Assembly: GCA_035582835.1 (NCBI GenBank)
Contig: JAYKAV010003432.1
Coordinates: 2,010,107-2,074,106, forward strand
Length of the DNA stretch: 64,000 nucleotides
From: Phoebastria nigripes
Lineage: Eukaryota; Chordata; Aves; Procellariiformes; Diomedeidae
Reading direction: 5' to 3'
In this document: in pieces, positions 35,061 through 49,070 of the stretch
How the letters are laid out: each line of letters opens with the position of its first letter
Position numbering within the stretch: position 1 is the stretch's first letter
Notes under the pieces: generated by a model
What the model was told of the DNA's origin: nothing
Seen by the model: only the letters and a program-made list of their open reading frames with translations
Databases searched by the model: none
Program-made: the position numbers and the translations under genes

Positions 35061-38000
35061 GTTTTGGTGGGGTGAACCAATTACAACGTTTCACGAGGGG
35101 ATTCTGTGCGGGCTGGCAGCCGCAGCCAGCTGCGAGGACAAGGCACTCGGTGAGGGATACGTGTGTCCCGGGGGCAATCCAAACTGGGAGTGAAGATGAT
35201 ACACATCTAAGCCCACGTTTCTGAGCAGACATAAGCCAAATTCTGATGCTGCACTGTAAAAATACCGGCTCCTTTCCTTGGTGGATCCTCATCCCCTTGC
35301 TCAAAAGCATCACTGCAGAGCCTGGCAGGAATAAACTGATCCGCAGTGCAGGGGAGAGAAGAAAGGCTGAAGAAGTCAGTGAAGTCTTGGGCTTTTGGTT
35401 GTTATATGAGTTCCTCTTACAGAGAGATTTCACAGGCAATAAAAAAGGAAGACTGGATGAGTTATCTGAAAATAGAGACAGCGCTATTGGAAACACTCTT
35501 TCAGTCTCCAGGCTAGTTTTTTAAATGCCCTAAAACCCCCAGTAAGGCTTTTATTTAAGAACAAATAAAACTGGTCTATAACCAGGTGAATGCATTACTT
35601 TTCATCTTTACAAACATGTTGATTTACTTCTTAACCATCCTGGGATCACATAGCTATTTATTCATAATGACTCCTTGTCACCCACATCTCCCAGCCCTGT
35701 TGCATTTCCAGCACCAGTGCTGTAGCAAGTAGTAATTTTTCTCCCCCCAACCTATTTTCACACTCTCAGCCCCAGGTAACCACTCAGGATCCATTTGCTG
35801 AATATTCCAAGGACACGGGAACAGTATTCCTAGCACAGGGATGTGCCTGGCCAGGCAAGGCAGGTGGTTAGTACTTGGGCTGTAAGGATGAATAACTGAC
35901 TGTAAAAACCCAACGGTTGTTGGCAGACCCTCAGCTGGTGTACGTTATCATACCTCCATCGACTTCAAAGATTATTGACTTCAATGAAGCTAAGACAATT
36001 TACAGCAATCGCAGATCTGCCTCTAATTATGCCGGCTCTGATGCTGTAATATCCTGAGCTTCCTCGAATCCGACTGACTTCCGACCGACGGCATCAAACA
36101 GCCCCGGGGACGGGCCGGATCCCTGCCGCTGGGCAGCCCGGGTGCAGGGCTGCCGTACCTGGGAGGCGCGGGAGGAGGGGCAGGGCGAGGGGCAGGCTGG
36201 GGCTGGGGAAGGGCATTTGGCGTTACCAGCCTCGCTGCAAAACCTCTCCTCGGCAGCCTGGTGCAGGTTTCCTCCTGCTCCATACCCGGCCTGCGCCACC
36301 GCCGAATTCAGCTCGTTCCCAAGTGTCTGAGTGTTCCCCTGTGATGTTTCAAGAGCAATATTAATTTTTTTTTTTTTTTTTTTAAAAGCATAACTCTTTT
36401 AATCTGAACCACATTTTCGCAAACAAGCCACTACATATTTGCTGTGTTTTTTTCTTGAAATAAATCCTGCGTGCCAGATCCTCTTCGGATGTAACTCATT
36501 GTAGCTCTCGCGCAGCTGAAATGAACTTCACACCAGCCTTTTGTGTTTCACCCTCCACAAAAATCCTGCCCCCTCCCCTAGGAAGAAGCACGCATTTTGC
36601 TGATGGGCAAAGTTTTTCCAAATAATATCATTACTGTGACAGCAGATAAATAGTTCAAAGAGGCAGGCCGTTTGCATTTCTGGAGTTTTGCTGCTCGGCC
36701 TCGTGCCGCAGGACAGGGCAGGGATGGGGCAGGGGGAGCCGGGGGCGAGGGGGTCCCACCCCCGGCACCGAGGTGCCCGCGGGGACGGGGAGGACAGCGG
36801 GACACCGAGCTGCTCCCCCGGCGGGGGGCACAGAAGGGCTGGGAGCACTTGACAGGGTCTCGCTAGAGGTTTAAGAGATCTTACTTATCCTTATCATTAT
36901 GCTCCAAATCTGATAGTCTTATTTCTCAGCTGTAAGTTCAATTGACAGCAGATAAGACTGGCTCAGCAGTCTTGCATTTTTGTTTCCGTTAATCTCTGCT
37001 TAATTTTAATGATCTTTCAGTCCCTTTTATTCCGCATTATTCAGGAATTTCACATAATCTTTGCATCTAAGTGTGGCTCCCTTGTCTTTAATCCACGCCG
37101 ATATTTTTGTCTTCCCTTGGCACTCCTCCACATTCCACCAAAGATTTTGTTTTCACCTGTTTCATGGGCTTCTCGCCTTTTGTTTTATTATTGGTGCTGG
37201 CGGCACAGTTTCGGAGGGCACGATCTGACCCAGCACACCCACGCTCGGGAGAGGGATCTTCCACAGCCCTGTACTAATCCTTTTGCAGCTGCAGTAAGGC
37301 CTGGCGGCATTTGCTAATGAGATGCATTTAGTGATGAAGGGCACCGCTGCACGGGTTTGCCATGGCTGCAAGTCCCCGTGCCCCGCGGCGCCGACCCGTC
37401 CTTACCCGTGGTTTTCCCGGAGGGGCCGTTGTTTTTCCCTATGGAGGCTCAGCAATCCACGTTGAAAGCTGTTTTCTTTACTGCTGCCCCATATTGTTTA
37501 ATTCCCCCCAAATGTATTGAACATCTCTTGACTTCAGCCTCCCCGCAGCTGAACCCCAGGGCAAACCCAAGGGCGAGCGCAGCCTGGCCCCGTGGGACCT
37601 GCCTCCTTGGCACTTCTCCCTCCGACAGCTCTAATGTCTAGGGAAAAAGGTCAAACTGAACTTCTTAGGCTTTGAAAGACTCCTCCAACTCCTGGTCAAC
37701 CTCCCCATCATCAGAGGNATGCTGGAGCTCGTGGCCAGCCGGGGCTGGCTGGGTACCACCGATAACACAGGTCGAACAGCTATGGGTGCTGCTGGCAGGA
37801 GGAATGAACCCGGTGCCAGCGCCGTTCCCCGGGGAGAAGAACAGAACGCCTCCACAATTAATGCCAGGCACAGACANCGCTTTCAAACCTGATCAGTGGG
37901 TCAAATGTGACAGCTCAGGCCACACCTAAGGCAAAACTGTCATCCAGGAGCTACACCAAGCGTCAAGACAGGGANCCCCGTGAGCCCCGTGCCCCAAATC

Positions 38001-41000
38001 GGGGCAGTGCTGCTGCGTGCCAGCACTGAGACACCCCAGTCATGGTCTTCAGATACTGAGGAAGGAGCTCTGCTAAAGGATACAGCATTACCCCCAAAAT
38101 TACCCCGGGGGGGGTCTCACACATGGCTTTACAGTTACTGTAGCCTACAAGGAGTAGGCTTCAATTTCTGCATCACGCCCCGCTCAAGCAATGCTAACCC
38201 AACCCCCGAGTCCCTTAGAAAGCCCTATCAAAAGCAAGGGAGCAGCGCCAGCCCTTGGGCTCGCCAGCAGCCAAGTGGGAAAATCCCACAACACACAGCC
38301 AAAGCCTCCCTCTATTGAAATGCCATTATTTCAGAGGGGTTTTTTAATTGATTCCCTCTCATCTCCGCAAATACACACTGCCATGATCTCCAGCGAAGCC
38401 TCGTGATCCCCCGCACCGCTGCAGCGGTGGACAGAGGGTCAGACCAGACACCCACGGATGGGGCAGGGGATGCCCGAAGAATTACACTTCATTTTAATAT
38501 TCCATAAAATGGTTCCAATGCTCTGCAAATGCTAAATATCTTTTTCCACATCTGTATGGGCAAAACTAAGGATTTATCTTGACTAATCACCAACATTTTC
38601 TATCATCTTTTATTCCGTCTATGCTGGGTGTCCACGTGTACATATACACACACACTGGTGCACACCAGAGTCCCCAGGATTTTAATTCTGCCTTCCAGGG
38701 CTTACATATTTGCCCTCACAAATCATTAAACCCCAGCGGCTTGCTGGGGATGCAGGGTCACAGGCGATGCCAGCCCGTGCGCCGGGCTCAAACACAACCA
38801 AAAAGACGACGACACCTCAGAGGACGGTGACACGCAGCACTCCCAAACTGGAGTCCGGATGCTTCTGGTGTAAGGACTTGATCACCAAAGTTGCTGAGTC
38901 TGAGCCTCTGCCACTGCTGATGGCGTGAGACCTGGCACAGGACAAAAAGCCACCCAAAATTTCCCCTTCTCAGCCGCAGCAGGCAGAGCGGTGTCGGGGT
39001 GTTACGCAGCCCCAGACCAACAGCTTGCAGGCTGCAATGCAATAAATGGTTGTTTTTTTTTTTTTTCCCCTCTGTTTACAAATGCGATTTTTCTCTCTGG
39101 ATTAGAGCATCATTAAGCCCCCTGGCCCAGCGTGCCCTACATTGCCGGCGCTGGTCCTTGCCCACCAGCTCCCGGCTCCGGCACCCGGGTCCGGGATAGC
39201 GGCTGCTGCTCCTGCACCGACTTCCCCGGCCGTGCAAGGAGGGTGGGGAGCTTTCTGGCATCTTGCTAGTGACTCACTCTTCTGACAAAGTTAAAAAAAC
39301 GGCAGCAACAAAGTAGTTCTGGCCTATTTCAGATGATTTAATCCTCTTTAGACTTCTTTGAATCTCGGGCTTACAGTTATTTAGCGCATTTCAGTAAGTA
39401 TCTGAGCGCTCACCAGCACATCTGCACCGAAGTTTGCTTTGAGCTGGAGCCCCCGCCGTGCGGCTTTGAGCACGGGGACGCTTTGCCGGGCTTCTCTTAG
39501 AGGTAGATTGGAATTTAATTTGCAGTGCTACTTTCCCAATGCTCTTTTTTGCTGATAGAGACACTGAATATTTGACAACAGAAAGTTGTTTCCATCAATA
39601 TTACACTCTTATTAAAAAAAAAAAAAAAATTCAACTCTTTTCCAAATAGAGAGCTGCATCTGTGAGCATTTCTGTCCTGCACCTCCCCAGCTCGAGCCCC
39701 GGGGCTGCCTGCAGGGCCACGGCAGGACCCAGGTAAGGTTTTCACTGCTCCACCACGAACCTGTTCCCTGCCAGTGCCGGGAGCACATCTGCCCAGCTGT
39801 GCCGGGGAATGGATTTAGAAGGCGGCTGCAGGATTTCTCTTACAAATAACAATATTGGCTTAGTGGAGTAAAGAAGATAAATGAGTCCTAGCTAAGGATC
39901 TACCCGAGGTATTTAGCACTTCTGGAGGGATGAGTTGAACCCCGGGGCTCTGCTCCTCCCCAGCAGACACCAAACCCCGCAGCCACCCCGCTCCTCCTCG
40001 CTGCCGGGCAAATCCCCCCGGCTTCACCTTCAGCATCGCAGGTCCTCACAGAGATACGACCACCAAAACACCCTCTTTGCTAGCGAAGCGGCACTATATA
40101 AATACCGCCAAGGTTTTAAGCCGCCCCGCAGCATTGCGGGAAAGCTTCCCGGTCTTACAGCCCCACTGCTCTGTACCAGGGACAGCCGACTACAATCTGA
40201 TTAACACTAGATTACAACAGAGTGGGTTTTTAAGAGCTTAAAAGCAGCTCATGCTACAGAAATCTATCTGATCATATAAGCAGCAGTATTTGAGAAAATC
40301 AATGCCTAGAAGTGAACAGAAAATTTTCAGCATTTCTTGCCGAACGGGCTGTTTACTGAAAGAGAAACTTTTCAGCTCATTTCATTTGGCATCGGTTTGT
40401 TTTCGCAGAGATTCCTGAGGGTCGGGAAGGACTCGGCACCCCGCAGCACCCTCCAGGGGAGATTCCTGGGTAACCCTGGGTTATTTGGGTGTATTTTGGG
40501 GTAATGTTTTCATTTTTCACCAGAAAAGCTTCCAGGTTTCCCCCCCACGGGGAACGGGAAAACGTTGGCAGCTTTGCCAGCACCACCGATAATAGCACTA
40601 GATGGGAAACCAGTTTTCCCGGGAAGGACGGGGTCCCAGCCGGCGGGTGGGCAGGGGTACCCCAGAAACCCCAATTACCCAGGGAAGCGCCTGCTTGCTC
40701 CTCTCAGGAGTGCCTCAAACGGGCTTTGAGCCTGACAACCTCCAGCGATGTCGGTATTAGCAGAAAGGAGGGGGAGAAACTCCTTAAGTTATTCTCAGAG
40801 TGTGCAGCCAGTGGTAGCTGGGTAAAATTAAGCAATTAAAAGAAAAACCAGTTATTGGAGGTCAAGGAAACATTACTGACCATTCTACCTGAGGCCGGGT
40901 GGTCGCTGCCAGTGCCCAGTCACGGAGGGAAGCAGAGCCCGCGCCTGCCATCAGTGCTGACCTTCCTCTACCCCAGCATGCTTCCAAACTGGTTTTGTTC

Positions 41001-44000
41001 TTAAAAAAATAAATCACATGGCTTGCCCATCTTCCCAAAATGCAAACCACCTTGCCTCTAATTGATTGATTGATTAATTTTATAAACACACCCAGGAGCC
41101 ACTCCCATCGCCCAGGGAGCTGGGTGGCTTTTATCCCCACCTCTGCCCGTGCTGCTGCTTCTGGCCTGGCTGTTTCTCCCAGTTGCTTCACACAACCGTC
41201 CCCATCCCGTCCACCTTCCTCTCCCTGTGCTGGGGCTGAGCCCGGGCTGGACGCCTGCCCCGGGCTGAGGCTTTCTCCAGCAGCACTACCTTCCTGCGGC
41301 TCGGGGCACTGCTGCTTCTTCCCAGCAGCAATACCCTGCCTGGGCTCGTGGCAGCCCGTGCCACCAGCCACCCAGGGGTGGGTCCCGTGCCCCCGGGGTA
41401 ACCGTGTGGGCCTCGGCGGGTTAAAGCGTGCAGCGGGGCAGAGTTTGCAGAGCACGGCTTAGAACCGACTTTCTGCTCCCAGGGGACGGATCTCCCAGCC
41501 CGTCCACCAGCAAAGCCCTGCAGCCCCGCAAAGCCCTCCGAGGTTGCTGCCGCCGGCGCGGGACCCGCGGCCGCTCATCCAGCAGCCGGTATGGACTGAG
41601 CCCTCCTGGGATGCGAGGGAGCTCAGGCAGGCACAGCGCATGCAAACTGATGCAGATCTTTTGCTCTTGCCCTGTTTTGTCTGTTGTGGCTCTTTTTTGG
41701 CATTGGAAAATGCAGCTGTTCTGAAAGCCATCGCTGCAGGGGTGGCCCGGCTGTCGGGGGACGTGCCCTCCGACGGAGCAGCTGCTCGCTGCAAATGGGG
41801 GTACCCAAACCGGTAGGTCTTTCCTCTAATTGCAGGAAAGAAGCAACGGCAATTGCTTTTTCTAGTGATGTTCTGAACACCAGCATCGAGCTACGGGCCA
41901 GACCGCTTGTTCTGGCAGCGTGGTTTGCTCCCCCAGACGCTGCTGCCCCCGGCCAAGCCTTGCTCCTCACCCCCCGGCACCACGGGGACTCCCCTCCCCG
42001 CTGAGTACAGAAAAACTGTTACCAAATCCCAAAGGCTGTTTTCACACTCCCCTTGCACCCATGTAAATCAGCATCTGACAGTGATGGGCTAAAGCCGTAG
42101 TCTTTGGGGGACACCCTGAAGCATGAGATGAGTCTTAACCACCACGTACGTCACTCCAGGCAAGGAGGGCTTGTCTTCAAAGATGGTCCATGCCACCAAA
42201 CTGATGAGTGCTANGGTTTAAATAAGCATGGGGAACTGCTAACAGCAGGGCCAGCGGCAGTTTGCATCCAAATGTAAAAGGACAATACTGCATGAAAGGC
42301 TTTGTCTGGGGGACCCTCTCTGTGCGCCCGCCTAAGCAGGTTTTAGATCTTAAAACTACAGGTAGCGAAGCAGAAAGTAAATAAGACCAGGGAAATGCAT
42401 TTTAGCCTCAGGACTGATGTTTAAAAAACCACCACCACCAAAAAAACCCCCAAACCTACACGTCCGGGGAAGATCGCTGCAGGGGACTTTACAGAAAAGG
42501 GGTGCAGGGAGGGAGCCCCAGGAGCCTCCTCTGGCTCAGAAAGGGGCTGAGGTTCCCTATCCCCCCCGCCGTGACCCCCGTGCCGTGTAACACAGCCAGG
42601 CTCCGTGTCTGAGCTCCAGCCGAGGGGACAGGGCGGTTTCATTCCCAGTGCTCACGCTTTGAAGATTTACAAGCTCAAGACACTTGAGATGTATTTACTG
42701 GCTACCAACATAATTGCAGCGTAATTGCAGATGATATCAAGCCAACTTTCCTAGAGCTGTCAGCCACGGGACAGGGTGGGATGACTCCTCATCCAAACTC
42801 TATCTATAGAGACACCAGAAGAATGAAACCCGTTCTTCCACTCTTCAGCTCTTCTATTCTTTTTCAGAAGAAATTTGGAGGCCTGTAGCTTTATTAGTAA
42901 ACAAAAAAAAGCCCAAGCTCCTCATAAATGAATTACCAGCTGAATGTGCTGTTGAAAGCCCTCTAACGCAGCGTGGTTGAGTTGCTGTCAGTGGCCGTGT
43001 TTCCATCCCGGGCACCTCTCCGCCCAGCCCCGGGCTGGCAGAGCTGTGCCCAGCGCCCCGTCCCACCCGTGCCCCCTTCCCAGCCCTCGCAGCCCCTCGG
43101 GGCACCTCCTTGGCAAAGCACATTTGGTTTCTGCAAGTGGAGGAATAACGCGCGTGAGCTGGAGAGCGGCTCTGATGCCCGAGGCAAGGTGCGGGCACGG
43201 GGTGGTGGCCGGGCAGCTGGTGCTGGGCTGCCCGCGCTGCCTCCTCCTCCGTCCCTGCCCACCCGGCTCCTCGCTCCAGCCGTGCTGATCCTGGGACGGG
43301 ACCGATGGCACCGGGGATGGCACGGGAGCGCAGCGGCTTCCCGGGCAGAGGAGGACTGGCAGCGGCTCCAGTGGCATCTTCAGAGCAGGCAACGCAGGCA
43401 GAAACCGGCAGGGGCTCCTGCTCGGTCTGGGCTGGCGGTGCTGGGAAGGAGAGGTCTGGTGGCTGCGGATGAAAAGTGGGGTGGTGGGCTCAGGGGTTGC
43501 AGGAGTTCCCCCCAAATGAACTGAGAGTCGGCAGGGCACGCGGAGACCTCCCCTGGCTGGGCCGTGCCCGGCAGCCGCGCGCAGCCTCGAGGGGCTGGCC
43601 CTGAAGCCCACGCTCTCCACCAGGGATTAACTTGAGATGATTTTCTGTCTGAGAAGTCTGAGCACCCTCCCCCAGGAAATCCCACGGAGCCAGCGGCTGC
43701 TGTGATTTAAAATGACCTACTATCCTGGTCGGGAGGAAAAACTCAGTTAAACACACAATTTCATCTGTAACACTCAAAGAGACCAAACTGCATCGTTCAG
43801 TAGCAATAATGAATTGTGGTAGAAGGGTAAACTGCAGCAGTAAAACTCCATTCATTGGCACAACTAAAGGTGTTATCATCCAAAAGCTTTCCAAGTATCA
43901 GATGCGTGTCACGTACGGCTGATTAAATCGAGTCCTCACATTTCGCTACCAACGGCCACAACGAGGGGCCTTGCAGGGTCCTCCTGCGGGCGAGCCGCCG

Positions 44001-45146
44001 GCGGCTGGTACGGCACCGCCGCGAGGACGCAGGCGTCAGCGAGAACTGAAAAGATCCCAAAGACACCACACAGGATAAATAATTCCTCAGTGCAAATCTG
44101 CAATGGTTTTTATGTCCATCTCGGGTGTTGTATAAATGGTGTGGGAGCCAGCCCCCCTCATTTCTCCAAAACCGACCCCAGGTTCCGCCAGGATCCCCTC
44201 TCAGCTTGTCCGTCCCCACCACCGCCATTTGCACAACTTTCTGTCGGTAAGATGTGATGCAAGGAGTTTGTACAGGTCTGAACTCGGTGGTTTCCATCTG
44301 GCTTGAGGAGGTCCAACAGTGCCAACCAGAAGTGAATTATTAAAAAAAAAAGTGTAAATACCGTGAAACCGTGAGTGTGGTTGGCAACGCCCAGTTTACG
44401 GTGATCATGCACCGTGGGTCTTCACGCCAGCTCCAACCATCAAATCGTAGCGGAGAAAAACCTGCAGAAGAGCTGACCCACCGACGCGGTGAGCACCGAC
44501 CGAGCACGGCAAGCGAGGGCACAGCGAAACACTTAGCAGTTTAATTTCTGCAGATACACAGCCTCCGATTTTACAGATTCCGCTTATTTTTCCAAGGTTC
44601 ATGGGCTGGCTTTGCCTGCGCTCCGGCACCCCCCTGTACAGCATCCCCTGCTTGCTCTAGCAGGTGCTTTGTCTTCTTCGGGGGCTCAAGGAGTTTTAGG
44701 GTGAAATACAGATGTTTTACTTACAGAACAGAGTAAAATCTATATGAGAATGAGAATGGAAATGATCTTGCTTTTTTACAGCACCTTCCTCCGAGAGGGC
44801 TGGGAAGCGCTTTGCCAANGCTACCCGCAGGTGAAGAAGCAGCCCGGCACCGCCGCCAGCACCGGCTCCGGCCACCCCAGCACCAGCGTCCTGGCGCGGC
44901 GCAGCACCGAGCCCCGCCGGGGCACGGCACACGCACCGGGACACAGGGAAACAACGGGGTTTTTTTTACCAGAAACATACACACATATGAAAAAAAAAAA
45001 GCCCCCGGTCTGCTAAGAACCCCCCAAAAGCAGAGCCCCGGGGCGGCCGGCTGGGGCACGGCGGCGGCCGGACGGCCCCGGCGGCGATGGGCAATGCAGA
45101 ATGAAATGAAACCCAAGTGTCGGAAACGGTTTATAAAAATGGCACA

Positions 45147-45152
45147 TTTATT
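45147..45152 (-). terminator. TCF4: Probable distal poly(A) signal of TCF4
   Basis: AATAAA on the minus strand, followed by TGTGCCATTTTTATAAACCG and then a U/GU-rich stretch (TTGGGTTTCATTTCATTCTG). This is the expected order of signal, cleavage site and downstream element. It gives a 3' UTR length close to that known for vertebrate TCF4. Sequence beyond it becomes GC-rich and unlike the UTR. Confidence 0.65.
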
Positions 45153-46141
45153 GCTACAGAACGGTCATGTACATGACGGCATCGAATAACTACAGATGAG
45201 AAACAGGTAATGGCCTACACCAAGCTGTCTTTGTTTGCTTGTCATCTTCTTGAAGGAACTCCAGCACACAACCTGTTTGGACACTTCTACAAATCAGAAA
45301 TACACCAAAAACATGAAAAAATCGAGGCACTCAGCCACACATTGAAAACAAGGTGTAACTGTTCATCTTTTTTTTTTTTTTTAATGTTTTTCCCTTTTTT
45401 TCATTTTTTCCCCCTTTTTTTTCGTTTTTACTGCTGCAGCTATGTGTATAGTCGCAAAAATTTCCCCGTTGCGACCTACAACTAAAAAAAAAAAGCTACC
45501 ATACAGTTTCATCTCAATAACACATGGTAAAATAACATCTTTTAAATAGTAAAATAAAGTAACAAACTTTTACTCAGAATGATTCCAAAAATCTACAAAG
45601 AAGAAATATTCAGAATCTGACAATTTTTTTTTTTTTCCGTAATATTCATGGTATAAAAGGATTGCTCCTGTGAAAAATAAGCCAAATATATTTTTTATTT
45701 TTAAATTTAGTTTTTTTTTTTTTTCCTACTAGGGTGTACTACAGTCTATTTTATAGCAAAAAGAGCACTAGACAAACGAAGCTTTATAACAAAAAGCCAG
45801 GCACTGATACATGGTAAATCTCTGCTTTTTTTTTTTTCTTATCTTCACTTAATTGCATCACAAGTAACAAGAATGAAAAAGGCCACAGTTCATATATTTT
45901 CACCATTACATAAGTCTATAATACTTGAAATGAGTATGGTCAAACCAGCACTGCACAAATATGAATCAACTTCAAGTCCCATGAGAAAGAACATGTTTTT
46001 TAAAAAACAAACAAACAAAACAAAACCGAAACGAAAAGGTAGGGCCCCCCCGGGCCCTGGTGCCCCGCTGTGTTGGAATTCATCGTATTCCACCTCTAGG
46101 TTTTTTTTTCCAGTCAACCAGTGGACTAATTTTTTTCTTTT

Positions 46142-46143
<2 letters not shown>

Positions 46144-46223
<80 letters not shown>
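46144..46223 (-). repeat. 80-nt homopolymer (T on plus, A in the TCF4 mRNA)
   Basis: Uninterrupted run of 80 T on the plus strand, so a genomically encoded poly-A tract in the middle of the TCF4 3' UTR. It is much longer than the other runs here (44 and 24). It may be length-variable, mis-assembled or a tail-like insertion scar; no retrocopy body or target duplication is obvious next to it. Confidence 0.95.
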
Positions 46224-46789
46224 CCGCTGAAATCTCTTCATTCCTGGCAATATTCTGTATTGTTCGCTTTTGGACACGGACCATATTCTGCCTATTGGAT
46301 ACAAAGGTGAACCCTCCTCTCCCTGACCACCCGTCTTCATCGCCTTCCCCCCCGACCCCTGAAAAAAAACCTAAAAAAAACCCAAAAAACCTCGGAAGAC
46401 TGAATCAGTACAAGTTGCATCACTGGTAGGACTGACAGTTGTATAAACATTAGTGTTCCTTGCAGCTACACAGAAGACAAATGGTAAAAAAGTTCTAGAT
46501 GAACAGATTCCCTATTCAGCATATTCATAAATTACTTGAATGTGGAGGTGGATCAGTTCAGAAAAAGCTGCTAATTCAGTATTTCTTTCTTTCTTTGAGA
46601 GCTTCTTAGCCCGGTTTTATTACCACAGGGTACAGCTTCCTAAAACCTTCATCGCTTTAACTAAGTATCATCAGCTCAATCCCCTCGGAGAAAGGCAGCT
46701 CGAGATGCGCACACCTTACCTGGGCTGGGAAATAACGGAAAAAATTAAGGATTGGACACTCGTGGGGTTTTTTGTTTTTAAATCTTGCC

Positions 46790-47440
46790 TCATCTGGAGC
46801 GGAAGCCGGCCAGGATCCTCCCTTCTTAAATCCAGGACGGGTGAGGGCGCATCCTGCGTAAACTAGGGACCGGGAGCCCAGGCGTGCCCGCAGCGTGCCG
46901 CCGGCTTCCATCCCCGCGCCGGCCGGGAGCACCGCAGCCACCGGCACCGCCCCGAGCTGCTCCTCGAGGTCAGCGAGAGCCGAGTGCGAGCGGAACAAGA
47001 AAAGCTTTTTCTTTCTTTTTAAGTTCCAGAAACTAAACTCGTCATTTATTTTCTGTCCACAGATTGTTTTAAATAAACACGAAGTTGGTCTTATAATTTT
47101 TTTTTACATCGTTTATCAGAAGCACAGTCCTCAGCATCTCGGCGACGACCTCCTTGCCGCTCCCTACCCCGATCGAGTGGTGCGCTCGGCCAGACCGAAA
47201 CCGAGTGTGGTCCACCGGGTCTGCGGTCTCCTGGAAAAAAAGGTATGGCTTGTTCCTCGGCATCGTGCTCTTCACACCATCCAGAGGGCCAGCCCGCGCG
47301 GCACGGAGCAGCAGAGCCCTCCAGCCCGCCGAGGGACCCCCGGCCGCCGCGAGCGCCGGGTGGGCTCAAGCTTTATTACACCCCCTCTCAGATAAACCAG
47401 GCCTGCTCCAAGTCCAGCGTTTCTCCTGCCGTAAGCCTCT
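46790..47440 (-). other. GC-rich, CpG-bearing interior of the TCF4 3' UTR exon
   Basis: Two GC-rich segments (about 46800-46985 and 47110-47370) interrupt an otherwise AU-rich UTR. In the sense direction a CCTTTTTTTCCAG string near 47233-47245 resembles a splice acceptor, so an alternatively spliced UTR is conceivable. The 92-codon minus-strand frame at 47091-47369 matches nothing known. It could be a lineage-specific insertion. Confidence 0.4.
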
Positions 47441-49031
47441 GCCACTCGGCATTAAGCCTTAGTGTGGTCTCCTCTAGCGTCTGCTCTAGCAGTTGAATCC
47501 ACCTCCACATTTGAGAAACTTATCGACAAATCAAAACATTGAAAGTTTTATCGCTACTGAACATATTTACAGTTTTCAGCACGCACACAGCTAATCCGAA
47601 TGGGTATGGGGATGTCGAAGGTGAGCACGTGGTAACTATCATATTTGTTCTTTACGTTTTCAGAAACAAACATAAAATTCAGATTCTTGTATCTCACTAT
47701 TTCATTTAAATGAGACTTTTTTTCAACCACACAGATTTTTATAAACAAAAAAACTGATACAATGTATTAAAACACATAATAACAAGAGTCTACATGTAAA
47801 AATATAACTTTTACATACACAATTTCAAAATAATGATACGTTTGCCATTTGTTGCATAAAATTTACAAATGTATTTTTCATTACTATATAACTGGCAAAA
47901 CAGGAGAACAGATGGAACATTTAGACCGTTTGATGGATTTATGGCATTTATTCAGTGTTGATAGGTGGAAAATCTACTCGAACAGGGAGATTTTATTTAA
48001 AATACATGCCAGGTTGGTGTGGCTGTAAAAATAGAAACTGGAATTAGAGACAAAAGGATGCTGACAAATACTTAACTAGGAGCACTATCTGTTAATCGTA
48101 CTGTACACCAAAGTCAATCGTTATTAAGATTCACTATGGAAGTTGGTTCAATTGTGCCCAGACTTCAAAGCTAGTTATCTGATGAGCTGCTGTGCCATAG
48201 TTTGAGCTATGTTACTATTAAATATGTTAAGTAAAAACTTCATTCGTACTGGCCAGAGAAATACTGTACTACCACCCCTCCTCGAGAAAGTGCAACTTAA
48301 TGCTTTAGGACTCATAAGGCTTGTTATAATGCTGCATGATGACCGAAATTGGCATTTCACAAAGAAAGGAGGAGGCAGCAAGTGGTCTACACTTAAATAA
48401 TCCACTTAAAAACGAGAGAAGAACAACAGAAAAAGAAGTCGATCAAATCTGTCACACTACTTGCAATTTCCCCCGCGATGGTGTCCCCCCCCACATCTGA
48501 CCATGTATTCAGCAACGCCTCACTGCACACTATTTAGGCTACACACATAGGTAACACTTTAATCGGTTCGTTAATCACAGCCACTTTGATTATGTTATGT
48601 TTCCGATGATATAAACATTGGAAGGCACAGTGGTAACATTGTAGCATTCTAACCTTGTACCTCTGAAAATCCCAGAAAAGGGTCGAGCGGAGCGGCGGGG
48701 CGGCCGGGGCTCGCTCCCGCGCCCGGGGTGCCGGCACACCGCCGGACCCAAAGTCCTGTCTTCCCCAAAGACCGAAGAAACAACTCTCTACTTTAGTTAT
48801 GAATGAGAAGCAACGTCAGGGTCAGCATTTCATCCTGCACTACCCCTCCAGAGACAGAGTTGGCACTACAGGTTACAATAACAAAAACAGGGGAGAGGGA
48901 CAGAAATAAGACAAAAAAATCCTTATTTACAGTAAAATCTTCTTTTTAAAAAAGTTAATCAGTACTATTTTTTTACAGGAGCAAAAAAGTCTGAAACAAA
49001 TGAACAAAAGCTTACCATATTCACTAAATTT

Positions 49032-49070
49032 TTAATATATATTTATATATATATTTATATATATATATTT
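49032..49070 (-). repeat. AT dinucleotide-type repeat in TCF4 3' UTR
   Basis: Alternating TA stretches separated by TTT, about 39 bases long. In the mRNA this is an AU-only segment close to the start of the UTR exon. It may affect stability or bind AU-element proteins; a microsatellite of no function is the simpler reading. Confidence 0.85.

Larger units (their letters stand above)
28791..45129. other. Intergenic sequence, proximal TCF4 downstream flank
   Basis: No recognisable gene. AT-rich complex blocks lie at about 29540-29870, 30130-30560, 33120-33400, 34680-35060, 35520-36060, 36340-36680, 36860-37150, 39280-39420, 40190-40390, 42650-42960 and 43680-43930. GC-rich intervals contain open frames on both strands (for example 40862-41455 and 42988-43620, both minus) with no recognisable product. 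32360-33070 is unusually pyrimidine-rich on the plus strand. T or A runs occur near 34090, 36366, 39054 and 39612. Confidence 0.7.

Noticed and set aside
40862..41455. 197-codon minus-strand frame, with similar ones at 20582-21163, 42988-43620, 14300-14836 and 15332-15907
   Set aside because: All lie in GC-rich intervals with competing open frames on the opposite strand, have biased composition and no recognisable domain.
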